Of a DNA stretch of 64,000 nucleotides, positions 53,607 through 62,314 are shown piece after piece; within the stretch, counting starts at the first letter, position 1; every line of letters starts with the position of its first letter. Source of the DNA: Bacillus sp. UNC41MFS5 (GTDB lineage: Bacteria; Bacillota; Bacilli; Bacillales_B; DSM-18226). The notes under the pieces are model-generated. The model was given only the letters and a program-made list of their open reading frames with translations. It was not told the origin of the DNA and did not search any database. Where the stretch lies: the NCBI RefSeq assembly GCF_000686805.1, contig NZ_JMLP01000019.1:40024-104023 (forward strand), given 5' to 3'. Made by a program: the position numbers and the translations under genes.

Positions 53607-54452
53607 TTAGTCCAGGAAAGTCCCGTTTCTATAATCAGCAAAGGCTTGAAGAATTTCCTTTTCTGTATTCATCACAAATGGACCTCTTGCTGCAACAGGT
53701 TCGCCAATCGGTTCTCCTGCATAAAGCATTACATGCATGTCTTCTTCAGTTTTTATTTTAATATCACTTATTTCAGCATGATTACCTGAACCAAGCCACA
53801 ATACCTCACCAGCTTTACCAGATGTATGCTCGGAGCCAAAAGTGCCTGAACCTTTTAGAACATATAAGAATCCATTATAGGAGCCTCGGATTTCTGGGGT
53901 AATTTCACTTCCTGCTACCATTTTGAATTCAACCATCGTAACTGGTGTTATATTCATTGTTGGTGCAGTTAAACCATTTACTGAACCTGAGAATACCTTA
54001 GTAGACACACCATTTTCCACTTTGTGTGGCATGTAGTCTTTTCGAAGATCTTGATAACGAGCTGCCGTCATTTTTTGTTTTGCTGGAATGTTGACCCAAA
54101 GTTGAAGCAGGTTAACCAGTTCTCCAGGAGCAGCATCTTCAACGTGCTCAACGCCTTTGGCAGCTGTCATCCATTGTGCATCCCCAGGGTGAAGAACGCC
54201 TGTCCCATGTTTGCTATCATAATGATTTAGGTTACCATCAATCATATACGTTACAGTTTCTATTCCACGGTGAGGGTGGACTCCAAAGACACCGCTTCGC
54301 ATGTGATCATGTGCCATTAACAAAAAGGGGTCATGTTTTTCCCAGTGTCCTGGTTCGATTACCCAAGCCATTGTATGAATTTCACTATTCCGTTGGAATT
54401 CAGGAGTGTATTTATGACTAATTGTTCTATTGTAAACATGGCTATTCATCAT
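53607..54452 (-). CDS. Pirin family protein
   Basis: A 281-residue bicupin protein. The N-terminal cupin holds the metal ligands in FGVHPHRGIETVTYMIDG and the Glu/His pair in GVEHVEDAAPG; the C-terminal cupin contains GSYNGFLYVLKGSG. Bacterial pirins may have quercetin 2,3-dioxygenase activity or regulate redox enzymes. AAAGGAGG lies 5 bp before the ATG. It is upstream of and co-oriented with the HxlR and FMN reductase genes, 77 bp away. Confidence 0.9.
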   Translation of the reverse strand: MMNSHVYNRTISHKYTPEFQRNSEIHTMAWVIEPGHWEKHDPFLLMAHDHMRSGVFGVHPHRGIETVTYMIDGNLNHYDSKHGTGVLHPGDAQWMTAAKGVEHVEDAAPGELVNLLQLWVNIPAKQKMTAARYQDLRKDYMPHKVENGVSTKVFSGSVNGLTAPTMNITPVTMVEFKMVAGSEITPEIRGSYNGFLYVLKGSGTFGSEHTSGKAGEVLWLGSGNHAEISDIKIKTEEDMHVMLYAGEPIGEPVAARGPFVMNTEKEILQAFADYRNGTFLD

Positions 54453-54748
54453 TGATTCCTCCTTTTAACTTGTTTGCGTCGATACAATGTAGTGTTCTCT
54501 ACGGAACCTATTATCTAACCTAACCGTCAGAATGTTAAGTAGGCACCTTAATGTGGGGTAGTTCCTTTGAAGAAACTATGGATTACAGAGCCATTTTTAT
54601 CTGAAAAAAATTTAAATTTATTATTGGAAGTAGGGTAGCAATTAGAGATGTTCACAAAAAAAGCAATCCTTCTTAATCAAGAATCGTCAGCAATCAAATT
54701 ATGAACAGAAGCCTGACTTTGAATATTCCCTTTTTATTTCCTTCTTCC

Positions 54749-54854
54749 ACTAAACTGCTCCGTTAGTGGAACAAGAAAAAAGAGCTGCCTCGATGACAGC
54801 TCCGTTCTTCAAGTCAAGCACCCGTTACTTTAAGTGTAATAATTCACAATCTTC
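54749..54854. repeat. Dispersed CCCGTTA repeat, copy D, complete
   Basis: Left half CTAAACTGCTCCGTTAGT, hairpin GAGCTG/CAGCTC at 54782-54802, right half GCACCCGTTACTTTAAGTG with tail AATTCACAATC. The rest of the 473-bp gap (54453-54925) contains the pirin promoter region, where I see no clear motif. Confidence 0.85.
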
Positions 54855-54925
54855 TTCTTAATGAAACAAAACAAGGCAGTGCATTGTTTAATTTCGCTAC
54901 CCATTCATTTAAAAAGCTATGGATT

Positions 54926-55783
54926 TTACAATTGCTTCTGTAACTGTTGAAGAAATAGAAATATATCATTAGCTTCTATAATTGAACAACTTAAATTCAT
55001 AACAATTCTATCATTAATTATAAGTTCCTTATTCTCATTGTTGTATACAAAACTAATTTGCTTAAAAACGTGCCAAGGAAAATATATCGATAAGAACTCC
55101 TTAGAAAAGAAAACCCCTTTTTCAGTAATTGTGATTCCATTTGTTCCTATGCCCATATAGGTATTAACATAAGCAATTAATTTTTCATCTTCACCTAAGT
55201 TATTTTTCTTCATTAGAGAAATTCTTGTTTTATCAGAAAGAGAGTCTGAAGTTCTTATATCTACGTTTAACATTGTACACAACAAGCAGTCCTCATTACC
55301 TTTAAACGTACTACATATACGAAGCACATTTTCAATATTTATTGAAAAATCACTTATACTACTTGTATTTAAAGTTAAGAAATCTTGATGTTCAATGTAA
55401 TTTCGCTTGATTTCTTCAAGCAGTTTTACTAAATCGTTTGAAGGGTATGAAGTCCCTGCTATCATTAAAACTTTCTCATTATTTAGATATAGTTCATCTT
55501 TTTCAATTTTGAAATGGTCTATTTTCTTTAAAAACTCCCAAGAAAATCTACCTTTCCCTTTTCCTTTCCCTTGCCCAAACAATTTCCAATAGACACCCTT
55601 CTCTGTAAAGCAGAGTCCAGTTTTAAATCCACAATGTAAAAATGCAATTATAGATTCTTCAATGGGTATCTCATACTTTTTGTTTATGTAATTTAACATT
55701 TTTTCAGGGATATATTTATAATAAAATCCCTCATCTTGGTAATATGCAAATATATCGTAAATATCCATCTTTGTATTCTGCAA
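54926..55783 (-). CDS. Hypothetical protein with two PH-like domain copies
   Basis: A 285-residue protein with an internal duplication: residues about 38-128 (EESIIAFLHCGFKTGLCFTE, KGVYWKLFGQ) and about 195-285 (DEKLIAYVNTYMGIGTNGIT, EKGVFFSKEF) align with each other, each ending in an alpha helix (LVKLLEEIKR, IFLFLQQLQK). The shape, a beta barrel capped by a helix, resembles a bacterial PH-like domain. One copy has a lysine/glycine tract (GQGKGKGKGR). Start is TTG after AAAGGTGG. Related proteins are often found as orphan immunity or stress proteins; that is suggestive only. Confidence 0.65.
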   Translation of the reverse strand: MQNTKMDIYDIFAYYQDEGFYYKYIPEKMLNYINKKYEIPIEESIIAFLHCGFKTGLCFTEKGVYWKLFGQGKGKGKGRFSWEFLKKIDHFKIEKDELYLNNEKVLMIAGTSYPSNDLVKLLEEIKRNYIEHQDFLTLNTSSISDFSINIENVLRICSTFKGNEDCLLCTMLNVDIRTSDSLSDKTRISLMKKNNLGEDEKLIAYVNTYMGIGTNGITITEKGVFFSKEFLSIYFPWHVFKQISFVYNNENKELIINDRIVMNLSCSIIEANDIFLFLQQLQKQL

Positions 55784-55867
55784 CTAATCAATCCCACCTT
55801 TTTCCATTTTATATTTATACGCTTTGAAATGGAAAAAAGTTTCAAACACATCTGAGTAATTTTTTCA

Positions 55868-55954
55868 TAAGCTAACCTGTCCCGTTAGCACAACAAGACA
55901 AAGAGTCGCAGCTACGACTCTTTGTTAAATTCACTCAAGCACCAGTTAGTCATA
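55868..55954. repeat. Dispersed CCCGTTA repeat, copy E, interrupted by the IS
   Basis: Left half AAGCTAACCTGTCCCGTTAG, hairpin AAAGAGTCG/CGACTCTTT, then GCACCAGTTAGT, where the IS1111-type element begins. Confidence 0.8.
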
Positions 55955-56062
55955 ATGAACGAAACGGCTCCCATCGCTTAACGTAGGTTGCACTTGGTCA
56001 TAATGTTACTACCCAAAATAAAAACCAAGTGTAGAGCTACACACGAAAAGGAGCCGAATATT

Positions 56063-57190
56063 ATGAAGGATGTACAAAAATTTGTAGGTTTAGACGTATC
56101 TAAAGATATAATTGCTGTTGCGATTGCTGATCCTGGTCGTGGTGAACCTAGATTTCATGGAACTATTCAAAATAAACCCGAAGACATTCGCAAACTAATG
56201 AAAAAGTTGGGGAATCCTGACAACCTATTAGTATGTTATGAAGCAGGGTCTACTGGATATGGAATTTACCGATTACTTCTTTCAATGGATATTGAATGTA
56301 TGGTTGTGGCACCCTCTCTTATCCCAAAGCGATCTGGCGATCGTGTAAAAACAGATAAAAGAGATTCTATTAGATTAGCTCAGCTACTTCGTGCTGGAGA
56401 GCTTACTTCTGTATGGGTTCCAGATGAGGATCATGAAGCATTGAGAGACTGAATTCGTGCACGTCATGATGCTCGTGAGGATTTACAAAGTTCTCGTCAG
56501 AGACTTATTCACTTCTTACTTCGCCATGAAATACGTCCTCCGCAAGGAGTACGAAATTGGTCTGTAAAACATCGTGAATGGTTAAAACGATTAACTTTTG
56601 AAAGAGCTTCTCATCGTATTGTTTTTCAAGAATATCTCCATGCAATTTATGAAGTTGAAGATCGTATGAAACGTATCGAAGCACAGATTCATGAAGAAGC
56701 CCTTCAAAGTGAACATGCTCCCGTCATACAAGCACTTCAAACCTTAAGAGGAGTTGCTGAAGTTACGGCAGTTACATTAGTTGCGGAAATCGGACAATTT
56801 TCAAGGTTTTCAAGTCCTAGACAATTAATGTCCTATGCTGGTCTTGTTCCGAAGGAATATTCAAGTGGGTCTAGCCGTTGGCAAGGTTCGATTACCAAAA
56901 CTGGAAACTCCCAAATTCGTCGTTCCATAGTAGAAGTTTGTTGGTCTTATCGTCACCGACCATCTCTTAAAGGTGAATTGCTTAAACGTCAAGAAAACCA
57001 AGATCCAGAGGCAAAACGAATTGCTTGGAAGGCTCAACACCGTCTTCATAAGAAATATCATCGCATCTCCGCTAAAGGAAAAGGTGGAAAAGTAGCTGTT
57101 GTTGCTGTCGCTAGAGAATTACTTGGCTTTATTTGGGCTATCGCTTGTTCTATTGAGGATAAACTAGTAAGTGATTCGAATGCTGCTTAA
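56063..57190 (+). pseudogene. IS1111-group transposase with one in-frame stop
   Basis: The frame starts at ATG 56063 with GGAGCC 8 bp upstream and reads KFVGLDVSKDIIAVAIADPG, the RuvC-like start with its catalytic Asp, then SGDRVKTDKRDSIRLAQLLR. A TGA at 56450-56452 interrupts DEDHEALRD-IRARHDA; the frame then continues to TLRGVAEVTAVTLVAEIGQF, YAGLVPKEYSSGSSRWQGSI and the Ser-containing C-terminus, ending DKLVSDSNAA. A single base change would restore a protein of 375 residues, normal length. The element is therefore recently inactivated, or moved by read-through or another copy. Confidence 0.9.
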
Positions 57191-57249
57191 GTAGATTGAA
57201 AGTAAGACATATATGAAATTTTTTATTAAGTAATAACTTTGTAATTGAA

Positions 57250-57620
57250 AATTAAAGATTTGGCTCGAAGGCAAACCCCTGGGAAGGAGAACCCTCATGT
57301 TCAACTATGCACTAGGTCCAAGGACTGAACGTGCGCCGTTAGTCAGAGGCAGCTCCGTGACGGATGGAGTGAAATGTGGTACCCAACCCACGCATATCAG
57401 TTTGTATACTACCGTCAGCGTTTTTGCCTTCGTGCCAAGTTTTTAAGGTTATCCTTGTTCAACTTTTAGAATTGTATCCATTTCAGATTTAGCTTATCAA
57501 GGGAAAGTGCGCCCTTGACAAGCTAAATCCGAAAGGATATTTGGTCTATAAGTTAAACAAGGAATAACTCTATTCATACTGAATAAAACACCATTTTAAA
57601 ACATTTTGGTGTGGTGGGTT
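57250..57620 (+). ncRNA. IS1111 right-end structured region, candidate bridge/seeker RNA
   Basis: About 370 nt between the transposase stop and the right inverted repeat are GC-richer and structured. An 18-bp stem with one mismatch lies at 57486-57529 (GATTTAGCTT arm). IS1111-group elements carry their guide RNA in the right end. The exact RNA limits cannot be read by eye. Confidence 0.55.
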
Positions 57621-57635
57621 GACAGTTTCGTTCAT

Positions 57636-57720
57636 ATCAGTTGAGCAAGAAAAAGGATCGCCGCAGCAACCCCCTTGTTCAAGCACCCATTAGTGAAAGA
57701 AGAACATTTCAACATCGTCT
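57636..57720. repeat. Dispersed CCCGTTA repeat, copy E', right flank of the IS
   Basis: CAGTTGAGCAAGAAAAA resembles a left half; after GGATCGCCGCAGCAACCCCC comes GCACCCATTAGTGAAAGAAG, a right half. Confidence 0.65.
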
Positions 57721-57742
57721 CAGGGTTTAAAATACAAATTTG

Positions 57743-58102
57743 TCATTTTTCCCGATAAGCTGAACAATGTTCATCGGAAATACGGTAATTTTCCCTGCCT
57801 GTTAAAGCTGCTACTTCCACTAATTTATGACCGAGACTGTCCCATACCGCAACTGCATTCAAGGATACCCATTCAAGATTTCCACGTGCAAGTCGAAAGG
57901 AATAATAATCATTATCTGTTGTTACCAAGACTTCTTTATAAGTAATCTGCTTGTTTTTTCGGTTTTGAATCACCAAAACAAAGTCTAGTTTTTCTTCTTC
58001 TTTGGGTATCTGGATAATCCGTGCTACAAACATTCCATTAGGGTTCTTCTTTGTTTTATAAATTTTTTCTGCTTCTATTTTTAGTTCTGGTCTGCCCTTC
58101 AT
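57743..58102 (-). CDS. Hypothetical protein, 119 residues
   Basis: A basic, soluble protein with alternating strands (KLDFVLVIQNRKNKQITYKE, SFRLARGNLEWVSLNAVAVW) and no signal or membrane segment. ATG at 58102 is chosen because GGAGGGAG lies 4 bp upstream; an ATG five codons earlier overlaps this site. Family not recognised. It is flanked by repeat copies on both sides and by an IS element, like the other orphan genes here. Confidence 0.65.
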   Translation of the reverse strand: MKGRPELKIEAEKIYKTKKNPNGMFVARIIQIPKEEEKLDFVLVIQNRKNKQITYKEVLVTTDNDYYSFRLARGNLEWVSLNAVAVWDSLGHKLVEVAALTGRENYRISDEHCSAYREK

Positions 58103-58174
58103 AATCTCTCCCTCCATACTTATATTTTATCCGATGATTTATACAAATTCCCAGCCAGTAATGATAATCCACTG

Positions 58175-58275
58175 TTCAACTAAACTGCTTCGTTAGTGCA
58201 ATAAGAAAGCCGCCAGAAATGACGGCTGGATTTTCAACTCTTGCACCCGTTGAAGAAGAACATGTGTATTTCACT
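58175..58275. repeat. Dispersed CCCGTTA repeat, copy F
   Basis: Left half CTAAACTGCTTCGTTAGTG, hairpin AGCCG/CGGCT at 58207-58227, right half GCACCCGTTGAAGAAGAA with a TATTTCAC tail; the middle of the right half is shortened. Confidence 0.82.
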
Positions 58276-58293
58276 ATCTATTTGTGAAAAGTA

Positions 58294-59235
58294 TTACTCC
58301 TCTTCAGCTCCAAAGTCAATCATCACTCCAATAACCTCTTTAGAAATGTTATATTTTACTTTCACCTCGTACTCACCGTCACCATAACCAGACATTGAAA
58401 CCGCACCACCTGGAACGACTCCCCCTTGTGCATCTGAAGCAACAATATCACAACATGCAACATAATATTTTAATCCATCTTCATCTATCTCTATATCATA
58501 AACATTTTTCACTTCATATTGGATAGATTCATCTCTACCGAATACTGCAAGATCAAAGATTCCAGCTTGTGCAGAATCAACTGCAATTGTTTTATCGCAA
58601 TCATGCCATTTTCCACTTGGTTTCTTTTCTCCATGAAATACAATTAAACTTTCCACCACTTCTTCATCAGTGTAAGTGATGGATGCCTTCCAATTCCCCT
58701 TTTTTACATTTGAAAGTATAATTTGCAGATCTTCTTCATCCACCTGATAACATGGATCAGTAACAATTAACTTTCCACTATCAACTGTAAAAGTACCAAC
58801 TGTTAAAGGCTTATTAGTATTCACTTTCGGCACATACCAATCAATAAACTGGCTTAAAGTTGATGCCTTACAATCGCTTATTCCAGTTTTTTCATTCCAA
58901 AGAAAGATTAGTTCCTGCATAAATCTTTTTCTTATACGATAGCAAAGTTTATCACCATTGATATTTTCACCAATGCAAATCATATCACTCGGTACATTTT
59001 TCGGTCTGTTCTCACGATTTTGTTTTACAATATCAATTGTTAATGCTGATCGTTCTTTCATTTGAATAGGGAACAAAGTCCAATCACCAAATTTAGCTCC
59101 ATTCGTTTCTAAAAAGATTTCTTTGTACTCCTCTGGAAAAGTAGCACCAAGTGCTTTTTCTGCTTTTTTCAATTCAAGCAACGATACACCAGCCACTTTG
59201 GAACTCGGATTAATCATGTTTATTACTTTCTTCAT
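58294..59235 (-). CDS. SMI1/KNR4 domain protein fused to DUF4241-like domain
   Basis: A 313-residue protein. Residues about 1-130 have the SMI1/KNR4 pattern: KKAEKALGATFPEEYKEIFL, NGAKFGDWTLFPI and a closing FIDWYV. Residues about 140-313 (KLIVTDPCYQVDEEDL, AVDSAQAGIFDLAVF, VSMSGYGDGEYEVKVKYN, VIGVMIDFG) resemble the DUF4241 type. Both are families known as immunity proteins of polymorphic toxins. ATG at 59235 follows GGAGG by 5 bp; the ATG four codons upstream overlaps that site. No toxin gene is in the window, so it is an orphan. The DUF4241 resemblance is from memory and not certain. Confidence 0.75.
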   Translation of the reverse strand: MKKVINMINPSSKVAGVSLLELKKAEKALGATFPEEYKEIFLETNGAKFGDWTLFPIQMKERSALTIDIVKQNRENRPKNVPSDMICIGENINGDKLCYRIRKRFMQELIFLWNEKTGISDCKASTLSQFIDWYVPKVNTNKPLTVGTFTVDSGKLIVTDPCYQVDEEDLQIILSNVKKGNWKASITYTDEEVVESLIVFHGEKKPSGKWHDCDKTIAVDSAQAGIFDLAVFGRDESIQYEVKNVYDIEIDEDGLKYYVACCDIVASDAQGGVVPGGAVSMSGYGDGEYEVKVKYNISKEVIGVMIDFGAEEE

Positions 59236-59330
59236 TTCTTCCTCCATGAAACTTTCGGATAATTAACTATGAGGGTTTTCGATATTTATTATTAAAAACC
59301 CTCTATATATTCAATAAATTTTTGTCATTT

Positions 59331-59425
59331 CTGCTTCGTTACTTCAATAAAAAAGCCACCAAAAATGGCAGCTTGATCTTCAACTCTTGCACCCGTTACT
59401 TTAAGTGCACTATTTCACAATTTTT
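59331..59425. repeat. Dispersed CCCGTTA repeat, copy G
   Basis: Left half CTGCTTCGTTACTTCAATAA, imperfect hairpin at 59354-59374, right half GCACCCGTTACTTTAAGTGC with tail TATTTCACAAT. Confidence 0.85.
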
Positions 59426-59703
59426 TTGTGAGATTAGAAAAAGGCAAACTACATCTTGAAGTATCACACCAGTTAAGCTATAAATGTATCCCGATAATAA
59501 TCGGAATTACTGAACCACCCGCATCGAACCATGTTGAAGTTTCTTTGTAAAAAACCTCCACAAATACTGTTTTTATCAAAACTACACCTTGTTTCTCATC
59601 AGTAAAATCTTTTGATTTAAGAGGTTTCTAATTTTTTACATATTTTTCACCTCTGAGAAAACAATAAAAACAATGTACAAGTTCGTTTATTGGAGGATAA
59701 ATC
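59426..59703. other. Intergenic region, possible gene remnant
   Basis: No supported gene. A short minus-strand frame (about 59480-59620) reads VVLIKTVFVEVFYKETSTWF and could be the end of a lost gene; it lacks a start with a ribosome site. TTGGAGGA at the right edge serves the next gene. Confidence 0.4.
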
Positions 59704-60720
59704 TTGGAGACAAATAACCCCATTCGATTAACTGCTCCAGAAATGGCAAGCCTTTGGACTCAATACATTTTTGATACCATGTCCATTTGTTTTTTTCGTT
59801 ATGCACTGGAGCATATTGAAGATCACGATGTCAAATCAATCTACCAAACTGCCCTTGGATTATCCCAAAAGCATGTCCAAAAAATTACAGAATTCATGGT
59901 AAATGAAAATTATCCTATCCCACATGGGTTTACAGAAAAAGATGACGTAAACATTCAAGCACCTCGCCTTTTTCAAGACCCGTTCTACCTAAATTATATT
60001 TATATCATGACTTTGCAAGGGATGACTGGATATTCTTTGTCTGTTGGTACTTCGATTCGTTCTGATTTACGGAAGTATTACATAACCTGTATGTCCGAAA
60101 CGATGGAGCTTTTTGATCAATCCATTGATTTAATGCTTTCTAAAGGACTTTTTGTACGACCTCCTGTTATTTCACCACCCGAATCAATCGATTTTGTAAA
60201 GCACCAAAGCTTTTTAACGGGATGGTTGGGAGATCGTCGTCCTCTGAATGCTATCGAAATAGGAGATATTACTTTCAACATGCTAAAAATGCATTTACAT
60301 GCTGCTTTAAAAGTAGGATTCATACAAGTAGCCCAATCCAAAGAGATTCGTCAATATTTCATGAGGGGACTTGACATTGCCAATAAACACATAAAAATAT
60401 TTGAATCGGTATTTAAGGAAGATAAATTAAATTCTCCTGTTTCTTGGCAATCGATGATCACGAGCTCTACTTCTATGACCTTTTCGGATAAATATATGAT
60501 GTACCAAATTCTATTGTCTACACAATTATCCCTTTCATTTTATGGTTCTGCTTTGAGTGTCAATTCAAGAAGAGATTTAGGTGCTCATTACATACGACTA
60601 ATTTTAGAACTCTTACAATTTGCAGAAGACGGAGCAAACCTAATGATAAAAAATGGATGGTTAGAGCAGCCTCCAACAGCAAGTGACCGTGACTCGCACG
60701 CCAACAGGAAGGAAAAATAA
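59704..60720 (+). CDS. DUF3231 family protein
   Basis: A 338-residue soluble protein made of two similar helical halves (about 1-165 and 175-330), each opening with LTAPEMASLWTQYIFDTMSI or LNAIEIGDITFNMLKMHLHA, and each holding a four-helix bundle with Glu/His residues reminiscent of ferritin-like folds (EITFMVN region, HVQKITEFM). DUF3231 proteins are common in spore formers and their function is unknown. Start is TTG with TTGGAGGA 7 bp upstream. It is flanked by repeat copies G and H. Confidence 0.85.
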   Translation: METNNPIRLTAPEMASLWTQYIFDTMSICFFRYALEHIEDHDVKSIYQTALGLSQKHVQKITEFMVNENYPIPHGFTEKDDVNIQAPRLFQDPFYLNYIYIMTLQGMTGYSLSVGTSIRSDLRKYYITCMSETMELFDQSIDLMLSKGLFVRPPVISPPESIDFVKHQSFLTGWLGDRRPLNAIEIGDITFNMLKMHLHAALKVGFIQVAQSKEIRQYFMRGLDIANKHIKIFESVFKEDKLNSPVSWQSMITSSTSMTFSDKYMMYQILLSTQLSLSFYGSALSVNSRRDLGAHYIRLILELLQFAEDGANLMIKNGWLEQPPTASDRDSHANRKEK

Positions 60721-60815
60721 ATAATATGTAAAAACTGGACGCTAGGAACGATTCCTAGCTTTTTCATTTGCTGCACTTCATAGGGCAAAGAAAACAAAAT
60801 TCCATCTCCCTTGTT

Positions 60816-60898
60816 ACACTAAACTGCCCAGTTACTTGAAGTAGGAAAAAACGATCCTTCGTTATTGAAGAATCGCACCCGTTAGTTGAAGAACAATC
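60816..60898. repeat. Dispersed CCCGTTA repeat, copy H, complete
   Basis: Left half AAACTGCCCAGTTACTTGAA, hairpin CGATCCTTC/GAAGAATCG at 60852-60875, right half GCACCCGTTAGTTGAAGAA. It overlaps the last codons of the small membrane-protein frame on the minus strand. Confidence 0.88.
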
Positions 60899-61142
60899 TT
60901 TTATAAAAGTATATTTTAATTCCGCAAATTACAGCCAATCCTACAAATGTTAATATAATAAAAACAGGAGAAACAACAATCCCGAACGCTACTTCATTTT
61001 GAAGTGTATTCACATTATCCCATTCACTTGGAATATTAGGTTTATATAAGCTTGTTTTTATATACCCTACTAAAAATACAGTTATAAAATAAGCTAAATG
61101 AATTATTATTGACCAAATAATTGCTTGAAAAATTATCTTTAT
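60882..61142 (-). CDS. Small two-helix membrane protein with apparent ATA start
   Basis: A frame of 86 residues with two membrane helices (about 4-25, AIIWSIIIHLAYFITVFLVG, and about 52-75, IVVSPVFIILTFVGLAVIC) and a charged loop (KPNIPSEWDNVNT). AGGAGGGG lies 7 bp before an ATA codon where ATG would be expected; no ATG, GTG or TTG is in frame until residue 70. Either ATA is used, as rare Bacillus genes use ATT, or an ATG-to-ATA change has silenced the gene. Its 3' end is formed by repeat copy H. Confidence 0.45.
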   Translation of the reverse strand: MKIIFQAIIWSIIIHLAYFITVFLVGYIKTSLYKPNIPSEWDNVNTLQNEVAFGIVVSPVFIILTFVGLAVICGIKIYFYKRLFFN

Positions 61143-61194
61143 TTTAACTCCCCTCCTATATCAAATTTTACCATAATAACCCACAATTGTAATT

Positions 61195-61230
61195 AAACTA
61201 ACCTGCCTCGTTAGCTGAAGAAGGAAAAAT
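61195..61230. repeat. Dispersed CCCGTTA repeat, copy I, left half only
   Basis: AAACTAACCTGCCTCGTTAG followed by CTGAAGAAGGAAAAA and a partial hairpin arm (CAGCTGCAGG); no right half follows. Confidence 0.7.
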
Positions 61231-61394
61231 TCAGCTGCAGGCATTCCTTACTTTACATGTTCTGTCCCTACGCCCTTGATTGTCACGTCTTTTCCTTGTA
61301 TATCTATGGGATTTTTGGACTGTATATGTATCTAATGGCTCCAAGTGCTTATCTTGGGCATAATACAGTTTATATACATTAGAGGTGGGATATT

Positions 61395-61580
61395 ATGAGG
61401 CTAAGAAATGGAGATTTTTATACTAATGTTTTTACCAATAAGTTATATAGGCTAAATGAAGACGGCGATAGCAACTGGTACTTGAGTTTGCGTGATGAAC
61501 AAGGTTATCATGAAACAGAAAAGACCTCAGGGCGTGATATGATTAGATTGGTAGAAGGTGGGTATAAAAAAAGCAAATAA
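61395..61580 (+). CDS. Small hypothetical protein, 61 residues
   Basis: A short basic protein that looks like one small beta domain (NGDFYTNVFTNKLYRLNEDG, then WYLSLRDEQGYHETEK). ATG has GAGGTGGG 5 bp upstream. No motif recognised. It is one of several small genes between repeat copies. Confidence 0.65.
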   Translation: MRLRNGDFYTNVFTNKLYRLNEDGDSNWYLSLRDEQGYHETEKTSGRDMIRLVEGGYKKSK

Positions 61581-61715
61581 AAAAAGCTACCCATTTCTGT
61601 CAGGGTACCTATAATCAGATGCTTTTAGTGGAAAGTCGGTAAAACTTGACAATATAAGATATTCCAAGGAAAAAGTCCACTTATGTCGAATATAACAACT
61701 AAAGGGGATGACCCA

Positions 61716-61925
61716 ATGAATAAAGTTGAGTTATTAAAAAGATTATTAAATGGTAGCCGAGGTAATATGTTTTCATTAGAGATTCCTACTACAAAAGAAG
61801 ATGAAAAAAAGATTCAAGAATTGGTTAGAGTATTAGAAACAGAACAAAGAATAAAATTAAGAGAATATGTACAGAGAGAATACTCAGTTTATTTACATGG
61901 AATAATTAAGTATGCATCCGAATAA
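61716..61925 (+). CDS. Small helical hypothetical protein, 69 residues
   Basis: A charged helical protein (VELLKRLLNGSRGNMFSLEI, KKIQELVRVLETEQRIKLRE). ATG at 61716 is preferred because AAAGGGGATG lies just upstream; a start 11 codons earlier has no ribosome site. A strong terminator overlaps its end. Family not recognised. Confidence 0.65.
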   Translation: MNKVELLKRLLNGSRGNMFSLEIPTTKEDEKKIQELVRVLETEQRIKLREYVQREYSVYLHGIIKYASE

Positions 61926-61944
61926 TCGGATGCTTATTTTTATT
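61914..61944 (+). terminator. Terminator of small helical gene
   Basis: GCATCCGA-ATAA-TCGGATGC followed by TTATTTTTATTT; the left arm is inside the coding sequence. Confidence 0.9.
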
Positions 61945-62017
61945 TGATAATTAGTAGAATTTTTGATTGATTATGTGATACACTTTGATTACCATTTGAT
62001 TTACTTGTTTACATGTT

Positions 62018-62050
62018 CCCCATTCATTCGTGAGTGGGGTTTCTTGTTTT
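62018..62050 (+). terminator. Second plus-strand terminator
   Basis: CCCCATTCA pairs with TGAGTGGGG (one mismatch) followed by a T-rich tail. No gene lies between it and the preceding terminator, so it may be a backup or end a small RNA. Confidence 0.6.
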
Positions 62051-62065
62051 TAACGTAAATAAAAA

Positions 62066-62088
62066 ACAGACTCTAAAATAGAGCCTGT
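62066..62088 (-). terminator. Terminator of cold-shock gene
   Basis: ACAGACTCTA pairs with TAGAGCCTGT with one mismatch; the minus strand continues into a T-run. It lies 26 bp past the stop. Confidence 0.75.
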
Positions 62089-62113
62089 CTATATCCAACA
62101 TTATTATTTATTA

Positions 62114-62314
62114 TTAAGCTTTACGAACGTTAGTAGCTTGGGGACCACGTTGACCTTGCTCTACTTCAAAAGTAACTGCTTGACCTTCGTCTAAAGATTT
62201 GAAACCTTCGCTTTGGATTGCTGAGAAGTGAACGAATACATCGTCTCCAGCTTCGCGTTCGATAAATCCGAAACCTTTTTCTGCGTTAAACCATTTTACT
62301 TTACCTTGTTCCAT
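62114..62314 (-). CDS. Cold-shock protein, CspA/CspB family
   Basis: A 66-residue cold-shock domain with both RNA-binding motifs, KGFGFIE (RNP1) and VFVHFSAI (RNP2). It binds single-stranded RNA or DNA and acts as an RNA chaperone. ATG at 62314 has AGGAGG 7 bp upstream; the longer frame upstream is the 5' leader. The leader is over 60 nt and contains a CACACAGCA region typical of structured cold-shock leaders. It is the only housekeeping-type gene in this accessory region. Confidence 0.95.
   Translation of the reverse strand: MEQGKVKWFNAEKGFGFIEREAGDDVFVHFSAIQSEGFKSLDEGQAVTFEVEQGQRGPQATNVRKA

Larger units (their letters stand above)
55955..57635 (+). mobile_element. IS110 superfamily, IS1111-group element
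   Basis: ATGAACGAAAC (55955-55965) and GTTTCGTTCAT (57625-57635) are 11-bp subterminal inverted repeats, a mark of the IS1111 group. The element has a transposase reading frame and a long non-coding right end. True ends lie a few bases outside the inverted repeats. It sits inside or between repeat copies. Confidence 0.85.

Noticed and set aside
59480..59620. Minus-strand short frame ending IIIGIHL as a small peptide gene
   Set aside because: No start codon with a ribosome site; more like a remnant.
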